Of a stretch of DNA of 32,038 nucleotides, positions 14,439-23,574 are shown one piece after another. Both the position numbers and the translations under genes were made by a program. The stretch's first letter is position 1; every line of letters starts with the position of its first letter. Source of the stretch: Aquaspirillum serpens DSM 68 (GTDB lineage Bacteria; Pseudomonadota; Gammaproteobacteria; Burkholderiales; Aquaspirillaceae); assembly GCF_000420525.1 (NCBI RefSeq), contig NZ_ATVC01000028.1, forward strand, positions 1-32,038. Reading direction: 5' to 3'. The notes beneath the pieces are model-generated. The model was not told the DNA's origin and did no database searches. It saw only the letters and a program-made list of their open reading frames with translations.

Positions 14439-15245
14439 ATGAGTGGAAAAGTGAAAAAGATTAAACTGCCGATGGTGTTGGTATGTAGCAGTGTCTTATT
14501 GGCCAGCTGTGCCAGTGTGGGAGAGGTCGACGCAACACGCCGTCAGTTGGCTGAATTAAATCAACGCTCACAAGAGCGATTTACCACCCTAGAAAGCCGC
14601 CTGAGCAATGAACGGCTATTAGAATTGGTGAATCAAGTCGATCGTATGAGCCAAGATATTGCTAAATTGCGTGGCGATATGGAAGTCCTCAACTACACCT
14701 TACAAACCACACAAAAACGGCAAAACGATCTTTATAACGATCTCGATCTCCGTCTAGCACCACTCGAAGGCAAGCCTGCCGGCGGCTCGGGTTCGATTAC
14801 CACCGACCCCAGCATGAGCAATGGCAATCCAGCCACCGCTACCAGCCCCGCACCAGCCGTCGCCCCCGACCCAGTGCAACTCGAATACAGCAAAGCTTTA
14901 GAAAGCCTGCGGGCACGCCAATTTAATCAGGCCATCCCCGCCCTGAAAAACTTTATCGACAACCGCAGCAGTGCCCCGCAAGTCGCTGATGCCCAATACT
15001 GGCTTGGTGTTGCCTACACCGCCGAACGGCAGTGGAAGAATGCGATTGCGGCACACAAGTCGTTTGTTGACAGCCATCCCAACCACGCCAAAGTCCCCGA
15101 GGCATTGCGCAACATTGGCAATTGTTACCGTGAATTGGGTGATAAGGCCGGCATGAAAACCGCGTGGGACAGCCTGTTAAAACGCTTCCCGAAAAGCGAA
15201 GCAGCGGCCAAAGTCAAACAACAGTTAGCCGCCCAAAATAGCTAA
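14439..15245 (+). CDS. cpoB: CpoB/YbgF-like Tol-Pal accessory protein with lipobox
   Basis: CpoB coordinates Tol-Pal action with septal peptidoglycan synthesis. This 268-residue protein shows an N-terminal coiled-coil region (about 30-110, EVDATRRQLAELNQRSQERF to LDLRLAPLEG), a Pro/Ala/Ser/Thr linker (about 112-145), and C-terminal TPR repeats (about 148-265) with EYSKALESLRARQFNQAI, DAQYWLGVAYTAERQWKNA and KVPEALRNIGNCYRELG, typical of the family. The signal peptide ends in LASC (Cys24), a lipobox, so the protein is predicted to be membrane-anchored. E. coli CpoB is a soluble periplasmic protein, so this is a notable difference. The Shine-Dalgarno is weak, and an internal ATG at 14472 would shorten the signal peptide. 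It is the last gene of the Tol-Pal cluster; purE follows after 137 bp. Confidence 0.85.
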   Translation: MSGKVKKIKLPMVLVCSSVLLASCASVGEVDATRRQLAELNQRSQERFTTLESRLSNERLLELVNQVDRMSQDIAKLRGDMEVLNYTLQTTQKRQNDLYNDLDLRLAPLEGKPAGGSGSITTDPSMSNGNPATATSPAPAVAPDPVQLEYSKALESLRARQFNQAIPALKNFIDNRSSAPQVADAQYWLGVAYTAERQWKNAIAAHKSFVDSHPNHAKVPEALRNIGNCYRELGDKAGMKTAWDSLLKRFPKSEAAAKVKQQLAAQNS

Positions 15246-15382
15246 ATACGCTGGATCAGACTGATATGGGAGGAAATGGGTCATGTTGACAGCAAACACT
15301 GAACCCTCTCCCATTAGACAGCAACCAAGCGCTAGGAAAATTTGCGGTACAATCCTCAGTCTTTTTTGACGGATTTTTTGCC

Positions 15383-15871
15383 ATGATTGACATCGGTATT
15401 GTGATGGGCAGCAACAGTGATTGGCCCGTAATGGAACATGCAGCGCGTATCCTGCGCGACTTTGGTGTTGCGTTTGAAACACGCGTGGTCTCTGCTCACC
15501 GCACCCCTGATTTGTTGTTTGAATATGCAGCAACAGCGCAAGAGCGCGGGCTTAAAGCCATTATTGCTGGCGCCGGTGGCGCGGCTCACTTACCCGGTAT
15601 GTTAGCGGCAAAAACCGCCGTGCCTGTGTTGGGTGTGCCAGTACCGTCGAAATATCTGCGCGGCGAAGACTCCCTGCTGTCGATTGTGCAAATGCCTAAA
15701 GGCATTCCAGTAGCGACGTTTGCCATCGGTGAAGCCGGTGCCGCCAATGCCGCCCTGTTTGCGGTTGCAATGTTGGCAAATGAACAACCGGCATTACGCG
15801 ATGCCCTCGCCGCTTTCCGACTCAAACAAAGTGAAACGGTCTTAGCGATGACCTTGCCGGAGGTTGAGTGA
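15383..15871 (+). CDS. purE: PurE, N5-carboxyaminoimidazole ribonucleotide mutase
   Basis: PurE moves the carboxyl group from N5 to C4 of the imidazole ring (N5-CAIR to CAIR) in purine synthesis. The 162-residue length and presence of purK next door fit class I PurE. Signature blocks are the N-terminal [12 protein letters not shown] loop, VVSAHRTPD carrying the catalytic His, the Gly-rich [16 protein letters not shown], and the [23 protein letters not shown] stretch. A possible -10 (TACAAT, 15348-15353) lies in the 137-bp gap after cpoB, without a clear -35. In the same gap ATGGGAG (15266-15272) and CTCCCAT (15308-15314) form a spaced inverted repeat. The stop codon overlaps the purK start. 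Confidence 0.95.
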   Translation: MIDIGIVMGSNSDWPVMEHAARILRDFGVAFETRVVSAHRTPDLLFEYAATAQERGLKAIIAGAGGAAHLPGMLAAKTAVPVLGVPVPSKYLRGEDSLLSIVQMPKGIPVATFAIGEAGAANAALFAVAMLANEQPALRDALAAFRLKQSETVLAMTLPEVE

Positions 15872-17001
15872 TGGCAGCGATTTTACCTCCTGCCATGCTG
15901 GGAATTTTAGGCGGTGGTCAGCTTGGACGAATGTTTACTGTTGCCGCTAAAACCATGGGCTATCGTGTGACGGTGCTAGACCCCGATCCGATAGCGCCAG
16001 CGGCTGAATTTGCTGATGTGCACCTGTGTCAAGCCTACGATGATGCCGAGGCGCTGAATACCTTAGCCAACACCTGTGCAGCGATTACCACCGAGTTTGA
16101 AAACGTCAATGCAGATTCCATGCGTTGGCTGAGTCAGTTCGTACCAGTCTCACCGTCTGGCGACTGTGTCGCTATTGCCCAAAACCGCATCAGCGAAAAA
16201 ACATGGATTAACAAAGCCGGCCTAGCCACTGCCCCCTATCTTGCTATTACTTCTGAGGCCGATCTCGCCACAGACCTCACCCCCTATCTTCCCGGCATCC
16301 TCAAAACCGCCCGTCTTGGCTATGACGGCAAAGGCCAAATCCGTGTGCAAACTGCTGCCGAAGTCGCTGCGGCCTATCAACAACTAGGCGCCAACGACTG
16401 TGTACTCGAAAAAATGCTGGACTTAAAAAGCGAAGTCTCTGCTATCGTCACCCGAGTCTCTGATGCACAAATCAGTTGTTTCCCTGTGGCAGAAAACCAC
16501 CATGCAAATGGGATTTTAGATGTCTCGATTGTGCCGGCACGGGTGTCTGCTGAGTTGGCTGAACAAGCACAGACGATGGCGAAACAATTGGCCAGCGCAC
16601 TGAACTATGTTGGCGTGTTGGCCGTTGAGTTTTTTGTCTTGGCTGATGATCGTTTAGTGATCAATGAAATTGCACCACGGCCACATAATTCGGGACACTA
16701 TACCCTCGATGCCTGTGCCTGCGACCAATTCCAACAGCAAGTACGTGCTATGTGTGGCTTACTTCCTGGTGATAGCCGTTTATTATCCCCTGTGGTTATG
16801 GTAAATCTGTTGGGGGACAGTTGGGGGGAAGATCAAAGCGAACCCAATTGGGCGGTGTTGATGGAAGCCCCTAACGTGCATTTACATCTTTATGGTAAAA
16901 AATCGGCACGTCCCGGCCGTAAAATGGGACACTTTACTGTCTTGTCTGCCACCGCAGATGAAGCCTTAGAGCAAGCACGCGCGATTCAAGAAACGCTCTA
17001 A
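15871..17001 (+). CDS. purK: PurK, N5-carboxyaminoimidazole ribonucleotide synthase
   Basis: PurK uses ATP and bicarbonate to carboxylate AIR to N5-CAIR, the substrate of PurE. The start is ATG 15871, which shares its A with the purE TGA stop and has GGAGG eight bases upstream; a GTG one codon earlier is also open. The 376-residue ATP-grasp protein has the N-terminal LGILGGGQLGRMF loop, the TTEFENV motif, the ATP-grasp lid around GILKTARLGYDGKGQ, and the metal-binding end VEFFVLADDRLVINEIAPRPHNSGH. Length and motifs are typical. Tight overlap with purE means coupled translation. Confidence 0.95.
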   Translation: MAAILPPAMLGILGGGQLGRMFTVAAKTMGYRVTVLDPDPIAPAAEFADVHLCQAYDDAEALNTLANTCAAITTEFENVNADSMRWLSQFVPVSPSGDCVAIAQNRISEKTWINKAGLATAPYLAITSEADLATDLTPYLPGILKTARLGYDGKGQIRVQTAAEVAAAYQQLGANDCVLEKMLDLKSEVSAIVTRVSDAQISCFPVAENHHANGILDVSIVPARVSAELAEQAQTMAKQLASALNYVGVLAVEFFVLADDRLVINEIAPRPHNSGHYTLDACACDQFQQQVRAMCGLLPGDSRLLSPVVMVNLLGDSWGEDQSEPNWAVLMEAPNVHLHLYGKKSARPGRKMGHFTVLSATADEALEQARAIQETL

Positions 17002-17058
17002 TAGACGGCGGATAAGTCGCCCCCACATCCTTTTTTATGACTGAACACAGAGAGAACT

Positions 17059-17799
17059 ATGGCAACAGCTATTTTAATTGATGGTGCATTTTTCCTGCAC
17101 CGCTATCGCGCTTTAATGACAGAATCGACCCAGCATAACCCAGAGGATGTGGCGTCGATGATGATGCGGTGGGCGCTGTCTCATCTCAACCAAAATGACG
17201 AACGCCGCGACTTGTATCGCATTTTTTACTACGATTGCCCCCCTCTGGACAAAAAAGTCACCCTGCCAATCAGCAACACGCCATTCGATTTTGCCGAAAC
17301 CCACGAAGCCCAGTTCCGGCATGGTCTGTTTGACGAATTGCGGCGCAAACGTAAATTGGCGCTGCGGCTGGGTTATCTCGCCGATACCGGCCAATGGACA
17401 ATTAAACCAACGGTGATGCGCGCTTTGCTACGCGGTGAAAAACAATACAACAGCCTGCGCGATGAAGACTTTGCCTACGATGTGCGGCAAAAAGGGGTTG
17501 ATATCCGGATTGGACAAGATATTGCCTCGTTGGCGTATAAAAAATTAGCAGACCAAATCGTTCTATTCGCTGGCGATGCCGATTTTGTCCCTGCGGCTAA
17601 ATTGGCACGGCGAGAGGGCATCGACTTTGTGCTCGACCCAATGTGGAAATCAATCCCACCCGAATTGTTCGAGCATATTGATGGCTTACGCTCTACCTGC
17701 CCGCGCCCCATCCGTGATGGCGTCGGGATTGGTCCAGCCAATACCTTATTGCCCTACCCCCCTAACACCAGTAGCTATCCCCCAATTAGCTCGATTTGA
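17059..17799 (+). CDS. NYN-domain (PIN-like) putative nuclease inside the purine cluster
   Basis: This 246-residue cytoplasmic protein has the NYN/LabA-like (DUF88) pattern, a PIN-like fold shared by many metal-dependent ribonucleases. The acidic positions expected at the active site are visible: LIDGAFF at the N-terminus (Asp8), the VRQKGVDIRIGQDIASLAY block and the late LFAGDADFVPAAKLARREG. The C-terminal 35 residues are rich in Pro, Ser and Asn and look disordered. A GAGAG ribosome site precedes the ATG. It lies 57 bp after purK and 26 bp before purC on the same strand, so it is probably co-transcribed with purine synthesis genes, although nothing in its sequence ties it to purines. RNA cleavage is inferred from the fold; the substrate is unknown. 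Confidence 0.78.
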   Translation: MATAILIDGAFFLHRYRALMTESTQHNPEDVASMMMRWALSHLNQNDERRDLYRIFYYDCPPLDKKVTLPISNTPFDFAETHEAQFRHGLFDELRRKRKLALRLGYLADTGQWTIKPTVMRALLRGEKQYNSLRDEDFAYDVRQKGVDIRIGQDIASLAYKKLADQIVLFAGDADFVPAAKLARREGIDFVLDPMWKSIPPELFEHIDGLRSTCPRPIRDGVGIGPANTLLPYPPNTSSYPPISSI

Positions 17800-17825
17800 T
17801 TGATTGCCTCTTGTAAGGACATGCC

Positions 17826-18704
17826 ATGACCGGCCTCACCACATCGCACCTCAATAGTTTGAAAAAAATTTATTCGGGCAAGGTGCGGGATTTGTATGAA
17901 ATTGACGACAAACGCATGTTAATGGTCGCCACTGATCGTTTGTCCGCTTTCGACGTGATTTTGAATGAACCGATCCCCGAAAAAGGCAAAATTCTGACCG
18001 CCATCTCCAACTTCTGGTTTGCTAAGTTACAGCATGTGGTGCCGAACCATTTGACCGGAGACAATGTGGCTGATGTGCTGTCAGGCGACGATTTAGCCCA
18101 AGCCGAGGGCCGTTCGGTGGTGGCCAAACGCTTAAAAGCCATCCCAGTTGAAGCGATTGTTCGCGGTTATTTAGCCGGTTCGGGTTGGAAAGAATACCAA
18201 CAACACGGCAGCGTCTGTGGCATTGCACTGCCCGCCGGTTTGCGTGAAGCAGATAAGCTACCCGAACCAATTTTCACCCCCTCCACCAAAGCAGCGGTGG
18301 GTGATCACGACGAAAATATTTCGTTTGCGCAGTGTGAAGCCTTGATTGGGACAGAATTAGCCAACAAGGTGCGCGAGACCGCGATTGCCTTGTATATGGC
18401 AGCAGCAGAATACGCCGCCAGCCGTGGCATTATTATCTGTGATACCAAATTTGAATTTGGTTTGGACGAAGAGGGAACGTTAACGCTGATGGATGAGGCG
18501 TTGACCCCCGACTCCAGCCGTTTTTGGCCAGCAGATAGCTATGCCCCAGGCAGCAATCCACCGAGTTTTGATAAGCAATTTGTCCGCGACTGGTTAGAAG
18601 CAACAGGTTGGAATAAAACCCCACCCGCCCCAGCAGTACCGGTTGAAGTCGCACAAAAAACTGCCGACAAATACCGCGAAGCACTGACTCGTCTCACGGC
18701 TTAA
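17826..18704 (+). CDS. purC: PurC, SAICAR synthase
   Basis: PurC joins CAIR and aspartate, using ATP, to make SAICAR in purine synthesis. At 292 residues it is the longer form, unlike the roughly 240-residue enterobacterial type. Signature blocks are [12 protein letters not shown] (ATP loop), [13 protein letters not shown], the [16 protein letters not shown] segment, IFTPSTKA and the LIDTKFEFG-like block reading [14 protein letters not shown], followed by [22 protein letters not shown] ribosome site sits seven bases before the ATG. It closes the purE-purK-NYN-purC block and is followed 16 bp later by a strong terminator. Confidence 0.95.
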   Translation: MTGLTTSHLNSLKKIYSGKVRDLYEIDDKRMLMVATDRLSAFDVILNEPIPEKGKILTAISNFWFAKLQHVVPNHLTGDNVADVLSGDDLAQAEGRSVVAKRLKAIPVEAIVRGYLAGSGWKEYQQHGSVCGIALPAGLREADKLPEPIFTPSTKAAVGDHDENISFAQCEALIGTELANKVRETAIALYMAAAEYAASRGIIICDTKFEFGLDEEGTLTLMDEALTPDSSRFWPADSYAPGSNPPSFDKQFVRDWLEATGWNKTPPAPAVPVEVAQKTADKYREALTRLTA

Positions 18705-18720
18705 GCGATATCAACAACAA

Positions 18721-18755
18721 AAAACCGCAGGGTGCTCACACGCTGCGGTTTTTTT
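18721..18755. terminator. Bidirectional terminator between purC and the TolC-like gene
   Basis: AAAACCGCAG (18721-18730) pairs with CTGCGGTTTT (18743-18752) around a 12-base loop that itself holds GTG/CAC. Seven Ts follow on the plus strand, and the mirror A-run gives a T-run on the minus strand, so it can end both convergent transcripts. Confidence 0.88.
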
Positions 18756-18777
18756 CTTGCCCCAGAAAAACGATCAA

Positions 18778-20178
18778 TCAGCTTTTCTTATCTGCTTTGG
18801 TGGTTGCTGCAGGCGCAGTTGTCTCGGCATTGGCAGCCGTCGCCCCCGCCAAGAAGCCGTTTAATCGAGCAATATCATCCTCGACCAACACACCAGCACT
18901 GGCGCGTAAACGCAGCGTGCTGACCAAATATTGATAACGTGCCTCGGCTAAATCACGGCGCGCTTGGAACAGTTGTTCTTCTGCGTTCAGGATATCAACG
19001 TTGGTACGCAAACCGGCAGTAAAGCCCATTTTCGTCGAATGTAGCGCACGTTCGCTGGATTTCACCGCTTGTTCATAACCACGTACTTTGCTCACCCCAC
19101 TGAGCGAAGCAGTGAAGTAACGGGTAATGTCCAGCTCAACCCGATGACGGGCCGCTTCGAGCTCTTGCCGCGCTTGTTCGCGTTTCGCTAAGGTTTGATC
19201 GCTCAATGCCCAGCTATAGCCGCCGCTGAAAATGGGGATACTGACTTGAACACCGATGGAACGGGTACGGTTTTCTTGGTTCAAGGTTGACACCGTATCC
19301 GACACCGTTTTGCTGACCGAGCCGATCATATCCACTGTCGGTAAATGACCTGCCCGCGCTTTGTCCACCTCGCGTGCCGCAATTTCAAAAGCCTGTTCAC
19401 CGGCACGAATGTCTGGGCTGTTTTGCCGTGCAATATCCACCCATTCTTCCAGCGTAGCCGGCACCGGTGCCGACAGGGGAAATTCTTCACCCAAGGCATG
19501 CAAGGTTTCAGGCGTTGATCCGGTCAACTCTTGCAAACTACGCAAGGCAACTTTCAACCGATCTTGTGCTTCATAACGCTGGGCGATGGCAATATCACGC
19601 CGCGCACGCGCCTCGTCCATATCGGTTACCGTACCATCACCAGCACGGTAAAGATTTTCTGCCCGTACCAGTTGTTCTTCGTAGGCACGCACCCGCGCAT
19701 CCAGCAGCGACAGCGTATTTTTTGCCAATAAGGCATCAAAATAAGCGCCGGCCACCCGAATGGCTAACTCATTGCTTTTTGCTGCAAACACCGCATCACT
19801 ATAACTGACACGGGCGCGCCCTTGCCGAAACTCGCTGATTTTGCGCCAATCAAACAACGATTGACGCAACTGCAAACCGTAGTTTTTACTGTCGTAATCT
19901 AGGTCGGATTGGGTAATCCGGCCAGTGAAACCCGGTTGTAGGCGTACACCGACGGTTTTACCGCGATAGAGACTGGCTGATATCTGTGGTAACAACCCAG
20001 CCACGGCCAATTCATCATTTTTCTGACCAGCTTCATGCTCAGCCATCGCCGCGCGATAAGTTGGATCATTTTGTTTAGCGGCCTGATAGGCCTCCAACAA
20101 ATTCAGCGCATAGGCTGGCATCGCACATAACGACACCAAAACAGCACCAACAAGGGGTTTTAGCGAAAGACGCGCCAT
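18778..20178 (-). CDS. TolC-family outer membrane channel of a type I secretion system
   Basis: This 466-residue protein is the outer-membrane exit duct of a type I secretion system. A Sec signal peptide (residues 1-24, MARLSLKPLV to PAYA) precedes the mature start LNLLEAYQAAKQNDPTYRAA, a classic TolC-family opening. Two homologous halves follow, each with a beta part and long alpha-helical coiled regions, as seen in GLQLRQSLFDWRKISEFR and GVQVSIPIFSGGYSWALSDQ. The Ala/Thr-rich tail (about 450-466) is poorly conserved. Its start lies five bases after the stop of the HlyD-type adaptor gene, with GGAG in the end of that gene, so it is the third gene of a leftward operon. It is closest in kind to the AprF/PrtF-type channels, but without a search the subtype is open. 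Confidence 0.9.
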   Translation of the reverse strand: MARLSLKPLVGAVLVSLCAMPAYALNLLEAYQAAKQNDPTYRAAMAEHEAGQKNDELAVAGLLPQISASLYRGKTVGVRLQPGFTGRITQSDLDYDSKNYGLQLRQSLFDWRKISEFRQGRARVSYSDAVFAAKSNELAIRVAGAYFDALLAKNTLSLLDARVRAYEEQLVRAENLYRAGDGTVTDMDEARARRDIAIAQRYEAQDRLKVALRSLQELTGSTPETLHALGEEFPLSAPVPATLEEWVDIARQNSPDIRAGEQAFEIAAREVDKARAGHLPTVDMIGSVSKTVSDTVSTLNQENRTRSIGVQVSIPIFSGGYSWALSDQTLAKREQARQELEAARHRVELDITRYFTASLSGVSKVRGYEQAVKSSERALHSTKMGFTAGLRTNVDILNAEEQLFQARRDLAEARYQYLVSTLRLRASAGVLVEDDIARLNGFLAGATAANAETTAPAATTKADKKS

Positions 20179-20183
20179 CGAGA

Positions 20184-21539
20184 TTAGTCTCCGGTAAACG
20201 CAATATTCATACGGTCAATAAGGGGTTTCAGCAGGTAATTTAACATAGTTCGCTCACCCGTTATCAATAATGCAGTAGCAGGCATCCCCGGACGAATCTT
20301 GTGCACACCTAACATCTTCATCCCTTCAGGTGTGACCTGAACTTTAACCGAGTAGTACGGCATCCCTGTTTTTTGATCGACCACACTGTCAGCCGCTACC
20401 ACCTGTACCGTACCCGGAATATTGGGAGTTTGGCTGTGGCTGAAGGCAGGGAACTGGATTTCCACTGGCAAACCAACATGCACTTTATCAATCAGGTTGG
20501 TTGGCACTTGTGCCTGAATAATCAATGGCTCATTGTGCGGTACCACATCCATTAACGGCTCACCGCTGCGAATCACACCGCCCACAGTATGAATATTCAA
20601 CCCCACCACCGTGCCATCAATCGGCGAGCGAATCAGGGTATTTTTGGCTTCATAATCTAATGCCGCCATCCGATCAGCCAACGATTGCACTTCTTTTTGC
20701 ACATCGGTGAGTTGCGATTCAACTTCTTTTTGATATTCCTGCTGTCGGTTTAACACGCGCAATTTCAATTCAGAAATTTGGTTGCGTGTGCGGCCGATAT
20801 TGGCAATATCCTCTGCCAAACCAGCAGCAATTTGCGACACATTACGCTCTAACTCGAACATCCGATTACGCGGCACAAAACCTTTATCTGCCATATCGCG
20901 GATATTAGTGAGCTCTTGTTTTAACGAGCGCAACTGTGATTCGCGGTTGACCTTAACTTCTTCTAAACCGCGTAACTGTTGCTGTGCGCCAGCCAGATTT
21001 TCATTGAGGATGCTAATTTCATTGCGCAAAGCAGTGCGGCGAGACTGGAACAGTTGTTCTTGCAACGCAATCGCATTGCCCACCCGTTCATCTTGCTGTG
21101 GGATTTTATCTAGCATCGGCGAGAAATCGATTTTCTCGGCATTCATCCGTTCTGCCGACAAACGCGCTTCCACTGCCGCTGCAATGATGTATTGCGCTTG
21201 AGTCATACCTAACTGGGCTTCGGCCTGTGTTGCATTCAAACGCACCAACACTTGGTCTTTTTTCACCGCTTGACCATCTTTGACTTCGATCGCATCGATG
21301 GTGCCGCCGGTTAAGTGTTGAATGGTTTTGCGATTGCCAGCGACAGTGACTGTCCCGTTTGCCGGTACCCCAGCATCCAGCGGGGCAGTGGCTGCCCACA
21401 ACATAAACAAGCCAAAGCCACCGACTAAAACCCACATCCCCCAACGCGACACTCGACTGGCGTCGGTATCAACCTTAGGGTTTTGCCCTTCGGGGGTTTG
21501 ACCGCGACCGCGTTCAAATAAATTTTCTAACCACTTCAT
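20184..21539 (-). CDS. HlyD-family periplasmic adaptor of a type I secretion system
   Basis: This 451-residue membrane fusion protein bridges the ABC transporter and the TolC-type channel. It has a short cytoplasmic N-terminus, one membrane helix (about 34-51), a split lipoyl/barrel-sandwich domain beginning near GNRKTIQHLTGGTIDAIEV, a long coiled-coil hairpin (about 110-300, with NLAGAQQQLRGLEEV and RQQEYQKEVESQL), and the beta-barrel end with IRSPIDGTVVGL and HKIRPGMPATALLITGERT, the latter near the family's C-terminal signature. An AAGGAC ribosome site stands before the ATG. It lies 22 bp after the ABC transporter gene and 5 bp before the TolC-type gene. The length and layout match AprE/PrtE proteins. 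Confidence 0.92.
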   Translation of the reverse strand: MKWLENLFERGRGQTPEGQNPKVDTDASRVSRWGMWVLVGGFGLFMLWAATAPLDAGVPANGTVTVAGNRKTIQHLTGGTIDAIEVKDGQAVKKDQVLVRLNATQAEAQLGMTQAQYIIAAAVEARLSAERMNAEKIDFSPMLDKIPQQDERVGNAIALQEQLFQSRRTALRNEISILNENLAGAQQQLRGLEEVKVNRESQLRSLKQELTNIRDMADKGFVPRNRMFELERNVSQIAAGLAEDIANIGRTRNQISELKLRVLNRQQEYQKEVESQLTDVQKEVQSLADRMAALDYEAKNTLIRSPIDGTVVGLNIHTVGGVIRSGEPLMDVVPHNEPLIIQAQVPTNLIDKVHVGLPVEIQFPAFSHSQTPNIPGTVQVVAADSVVDQKTGMPYYSVKVQVTPEGMKMLGVHKIRPGMPATALLITGERTMLNYLLKPLIDRMNIAFTGD

Positions 21540-21561
21540 GCCTATTGTCCTTCTCTAACCA

Positions 21562-23340
21562 TCAAGCAGACGCATCGCCAACCGCAGGGCGGGCAGCAGC
21601 GACCACTTGTGTTGGAGCCGCTGCCTGTTGCTGTGCGGCGGCTTGTTGTGCCTGCTGGGCTTGTTGCATCAAAGCAGCCAAGACTTGGTCACGGGGGCCA
21701 TACAGCTGCATCATGCCATCACGCAACACCATCAGTTTTTCCACTGCATTGATGATATTGGTGCGGTGTGTAATCAGAATCACTGTTTTGCCACGCGCTT
21801 TGAGGTCACGAATCGCGCCCACCAACGCCGCTTCACCCACATCATCCAAATTCGAGTTCGGCTCATCCAACACAATTAAGGAAGGATTGCCGTACAAGGT
21901 GCGGGCCAAACCAATGCGCTGTTTTTGACCGCCTGACAACATGCCACCATCTGGCCCTAAGCGGGTGTCGTAGCCTTGTGGGAAGCGCAGAATCATCTCG
22001 TGCACACCGGCGCGTTGCGCGGCATCGATCACTTGATTGGAGTCCATCTCACCGAAACGAGCGATATTTTCTGCAATCGTGCCTTCAAATAATTCGATGT
22101 CTTGCGGCAAGTAACCGATGGATGGCCCTAGTTCGTCCTTATTCCACTGGAAAATATCAGCACCGTCTAACCGCACCTTACCCGCTTGTGCCGGCCAAAC
22201 CCCGACCAATAATCGCGCCAATGTCGATTTACCCGATGCCGAAGGGCCTACCACACCGACCACATCGCCCGCCTGAATAGCAAAACTCAAGCCTTTCAGA
22301 ATCGGCACTTGACCGCCGGGCGCACCGGCCACCACGTTTTCAACCAAAATATTGCCTTCTGGTTTTGGCAATGGCATCCCTTCACCACGGACAGGATGGT
22401 CTTTTAACAAGCCTTCCAGACGGGAATAGGCTGCACGGGCAGAAATCAACTGTTTCCAAGTCCCGATCGCCATTTCCACCGGTTGTAACGCACGGCCCAT
22501 CAAAATCGAAGCGGCAATCATCATCCCGGGGGTGATTTTGCCTTCAATCGCTAACAAAGCACCGGCACCCAACGCCAACGATTGCAACGAAATCCGTACA
22601 AATTTGGTGATGGCGCTGATTTTTGCAGCGCGGTCGGAAGCCAAAGTTTGGTTTTCCAAAATCCGCATGTGCTGGGCAAACCATTTTTCACGGATCGCTG
22701 GCAACATCCCCATCGCTTCAATCACTTCGGCATTACGCAAGTTGTTATTCGCGAAAGCACCGGCGGCAATCGAGGCTTGGTTGGCTTCGGCCAGAGGTTT
22801 ACGGGTGGCGATTTCAGTCGCGTAGGCCAAGGCAAATAAGATTAACGCCCCAACCACCACGATCGAACCTAACAGGGGATGGAAGAAGAAACAGAAGATC
22901 AGATAAATCGGTGTCCACGGCGCATCAAAAAAGGCAAACAAACCTTGGCCAGTTAAGAATTGTCGCACCGAGGTTAAATCGTGAATCGCTTGCGCTGCAT
23001 TGCCACCGGTACGGCGCAAATTACGCTCGAATGCCGCCGTAAAAGTACGGTTATTGAGCTGCATATCCATCTGGTTACCCACTCGGATTAACACCGAGGA
23101 ACGCACCAGCTCTAACAATGACATCAAGGCATACAGCCCGAGGGTCATCGCAGTCAGCATCAACAAGGTAAATTCATTGCTCGATGCCAAGACGCGGTCG
23201 TAAACCTGCATCATATAAATCGAAGGCATCAGCATCAGCATGTTAATCACAAAGCTGAAAGCACCCACTTTGTAAAAGGTTTTGCGAAAACCGAACAGTA
23301 TTTCGCCCAGCTCGCTACGTTTATCGAACAGTTTTTTCAT
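21562..23340 (-). CDS. Type I secretion ABC transporter (permease plus ATPase)
   Basis: This 592-residue inner-membrane protein powers export of an unfolded substrate directly to the outside. It has an N-terminal transmembrane domain (about 25-300, with helices around 25-48, 58-80, 142-180 and 250-280) and an ATP-binding domain with Walker [10 protein letters not shown] (365-373), signature LSGGQ (468-472), Walker B LIVLDE (488-493) and the His525 switch. There is no N-terminal C39 peptidase or C39-like domain, which matches the PrtD/AprD class that exports RTX-type proteins. The last 40 residues are a Gln/Ala-rich tail ([18 protein letters not shown]) that looks disordered. It heads a three-gene leftward operon and is divergent from the Nif3-type gene. 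No RTX substrate is encoded in the window. Confidence 0.92.
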   Translation of the reverse strand: MKKLFDKRSELGEILFGFRKTFYKVGAFSFVINMLMLMPSIYMMQVYDRVLASSNEFTLLMLTAMTLGLYALMSLLELVRSSVLIRVGNQMDMQLNNRTFTAAFERNLRRTGGNAAQAIHDLTSVRQFLTGQGLFAFFDAPWTPIYLIFCFFFHPLLGSIVVVGALILFALAYATEIATRKPLAEANQASIAAGAFANNNLRNAEVIEAMGMLPAIREKWFAQHMRILENQTLASDRAAKISAITKFVRISLQSLALGAGALLAIEGKITPGMMIAASILMGRALQPVEMAIGTWKQLISARAAYSRLEGLLKDHPVRGEGMPLPKPEGNILVENVVAGAPGGQVPILKGLSFAIQAGDVVGVVGPSASGKSTLARLLVGVWPAQAGKVRLDGADIFQWNKDELGPSIGYLPQDIELFEGTIAENIARFGEMDSNQVIDAAQRAGVHEMILRFPQGYDTRLGPDGGMLSGGQKQRIGLARTLYGNPSLIVLDEPNSNLDDVGEAALVGAIRDLKARGKTVILITHRTNIINAVEKLMVLRDGMMQLYGPRDQVLAALMQQAQQAQQAAAQQQAAAPTQVVAAARPAVGDASA

Positions 23341-23574
23341 AACGGAGACAAAACAAGCCGCACAGGCTTACCAAGAATGACAAGGCCACGATTTTAACAT
23401 GGGGGCCTCGCCACACCGCGCTCATTTAAAATGGATATGTAACCGCCTGTACCAAACAAAATATTCTGACTTGCGTAAAAAATGTCCTGCAAGCAACAGG
23501 TTTTGTGCGCCAAGTCAAAAAGCAGCGGCGAGGTATGTCATAATCTCCTTTTTGCAAACAGGGATACACCGGCA

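Noticed and set aside
17002-17058. Terminator between purK and the NYN gene (GGCG/CGCC stem and a T-run)
   Set aside because: The stem is only four to five pairs and the T-run is about eight bases away, too weak to call.
23482-23574. N-terminal extension of the Nif3-type protein by 31 residues
   Set aside because: The metal-ligand spacing matches E. coli YbgI numbering when the ATG at 23575 is used, so the extension is leader sequence.
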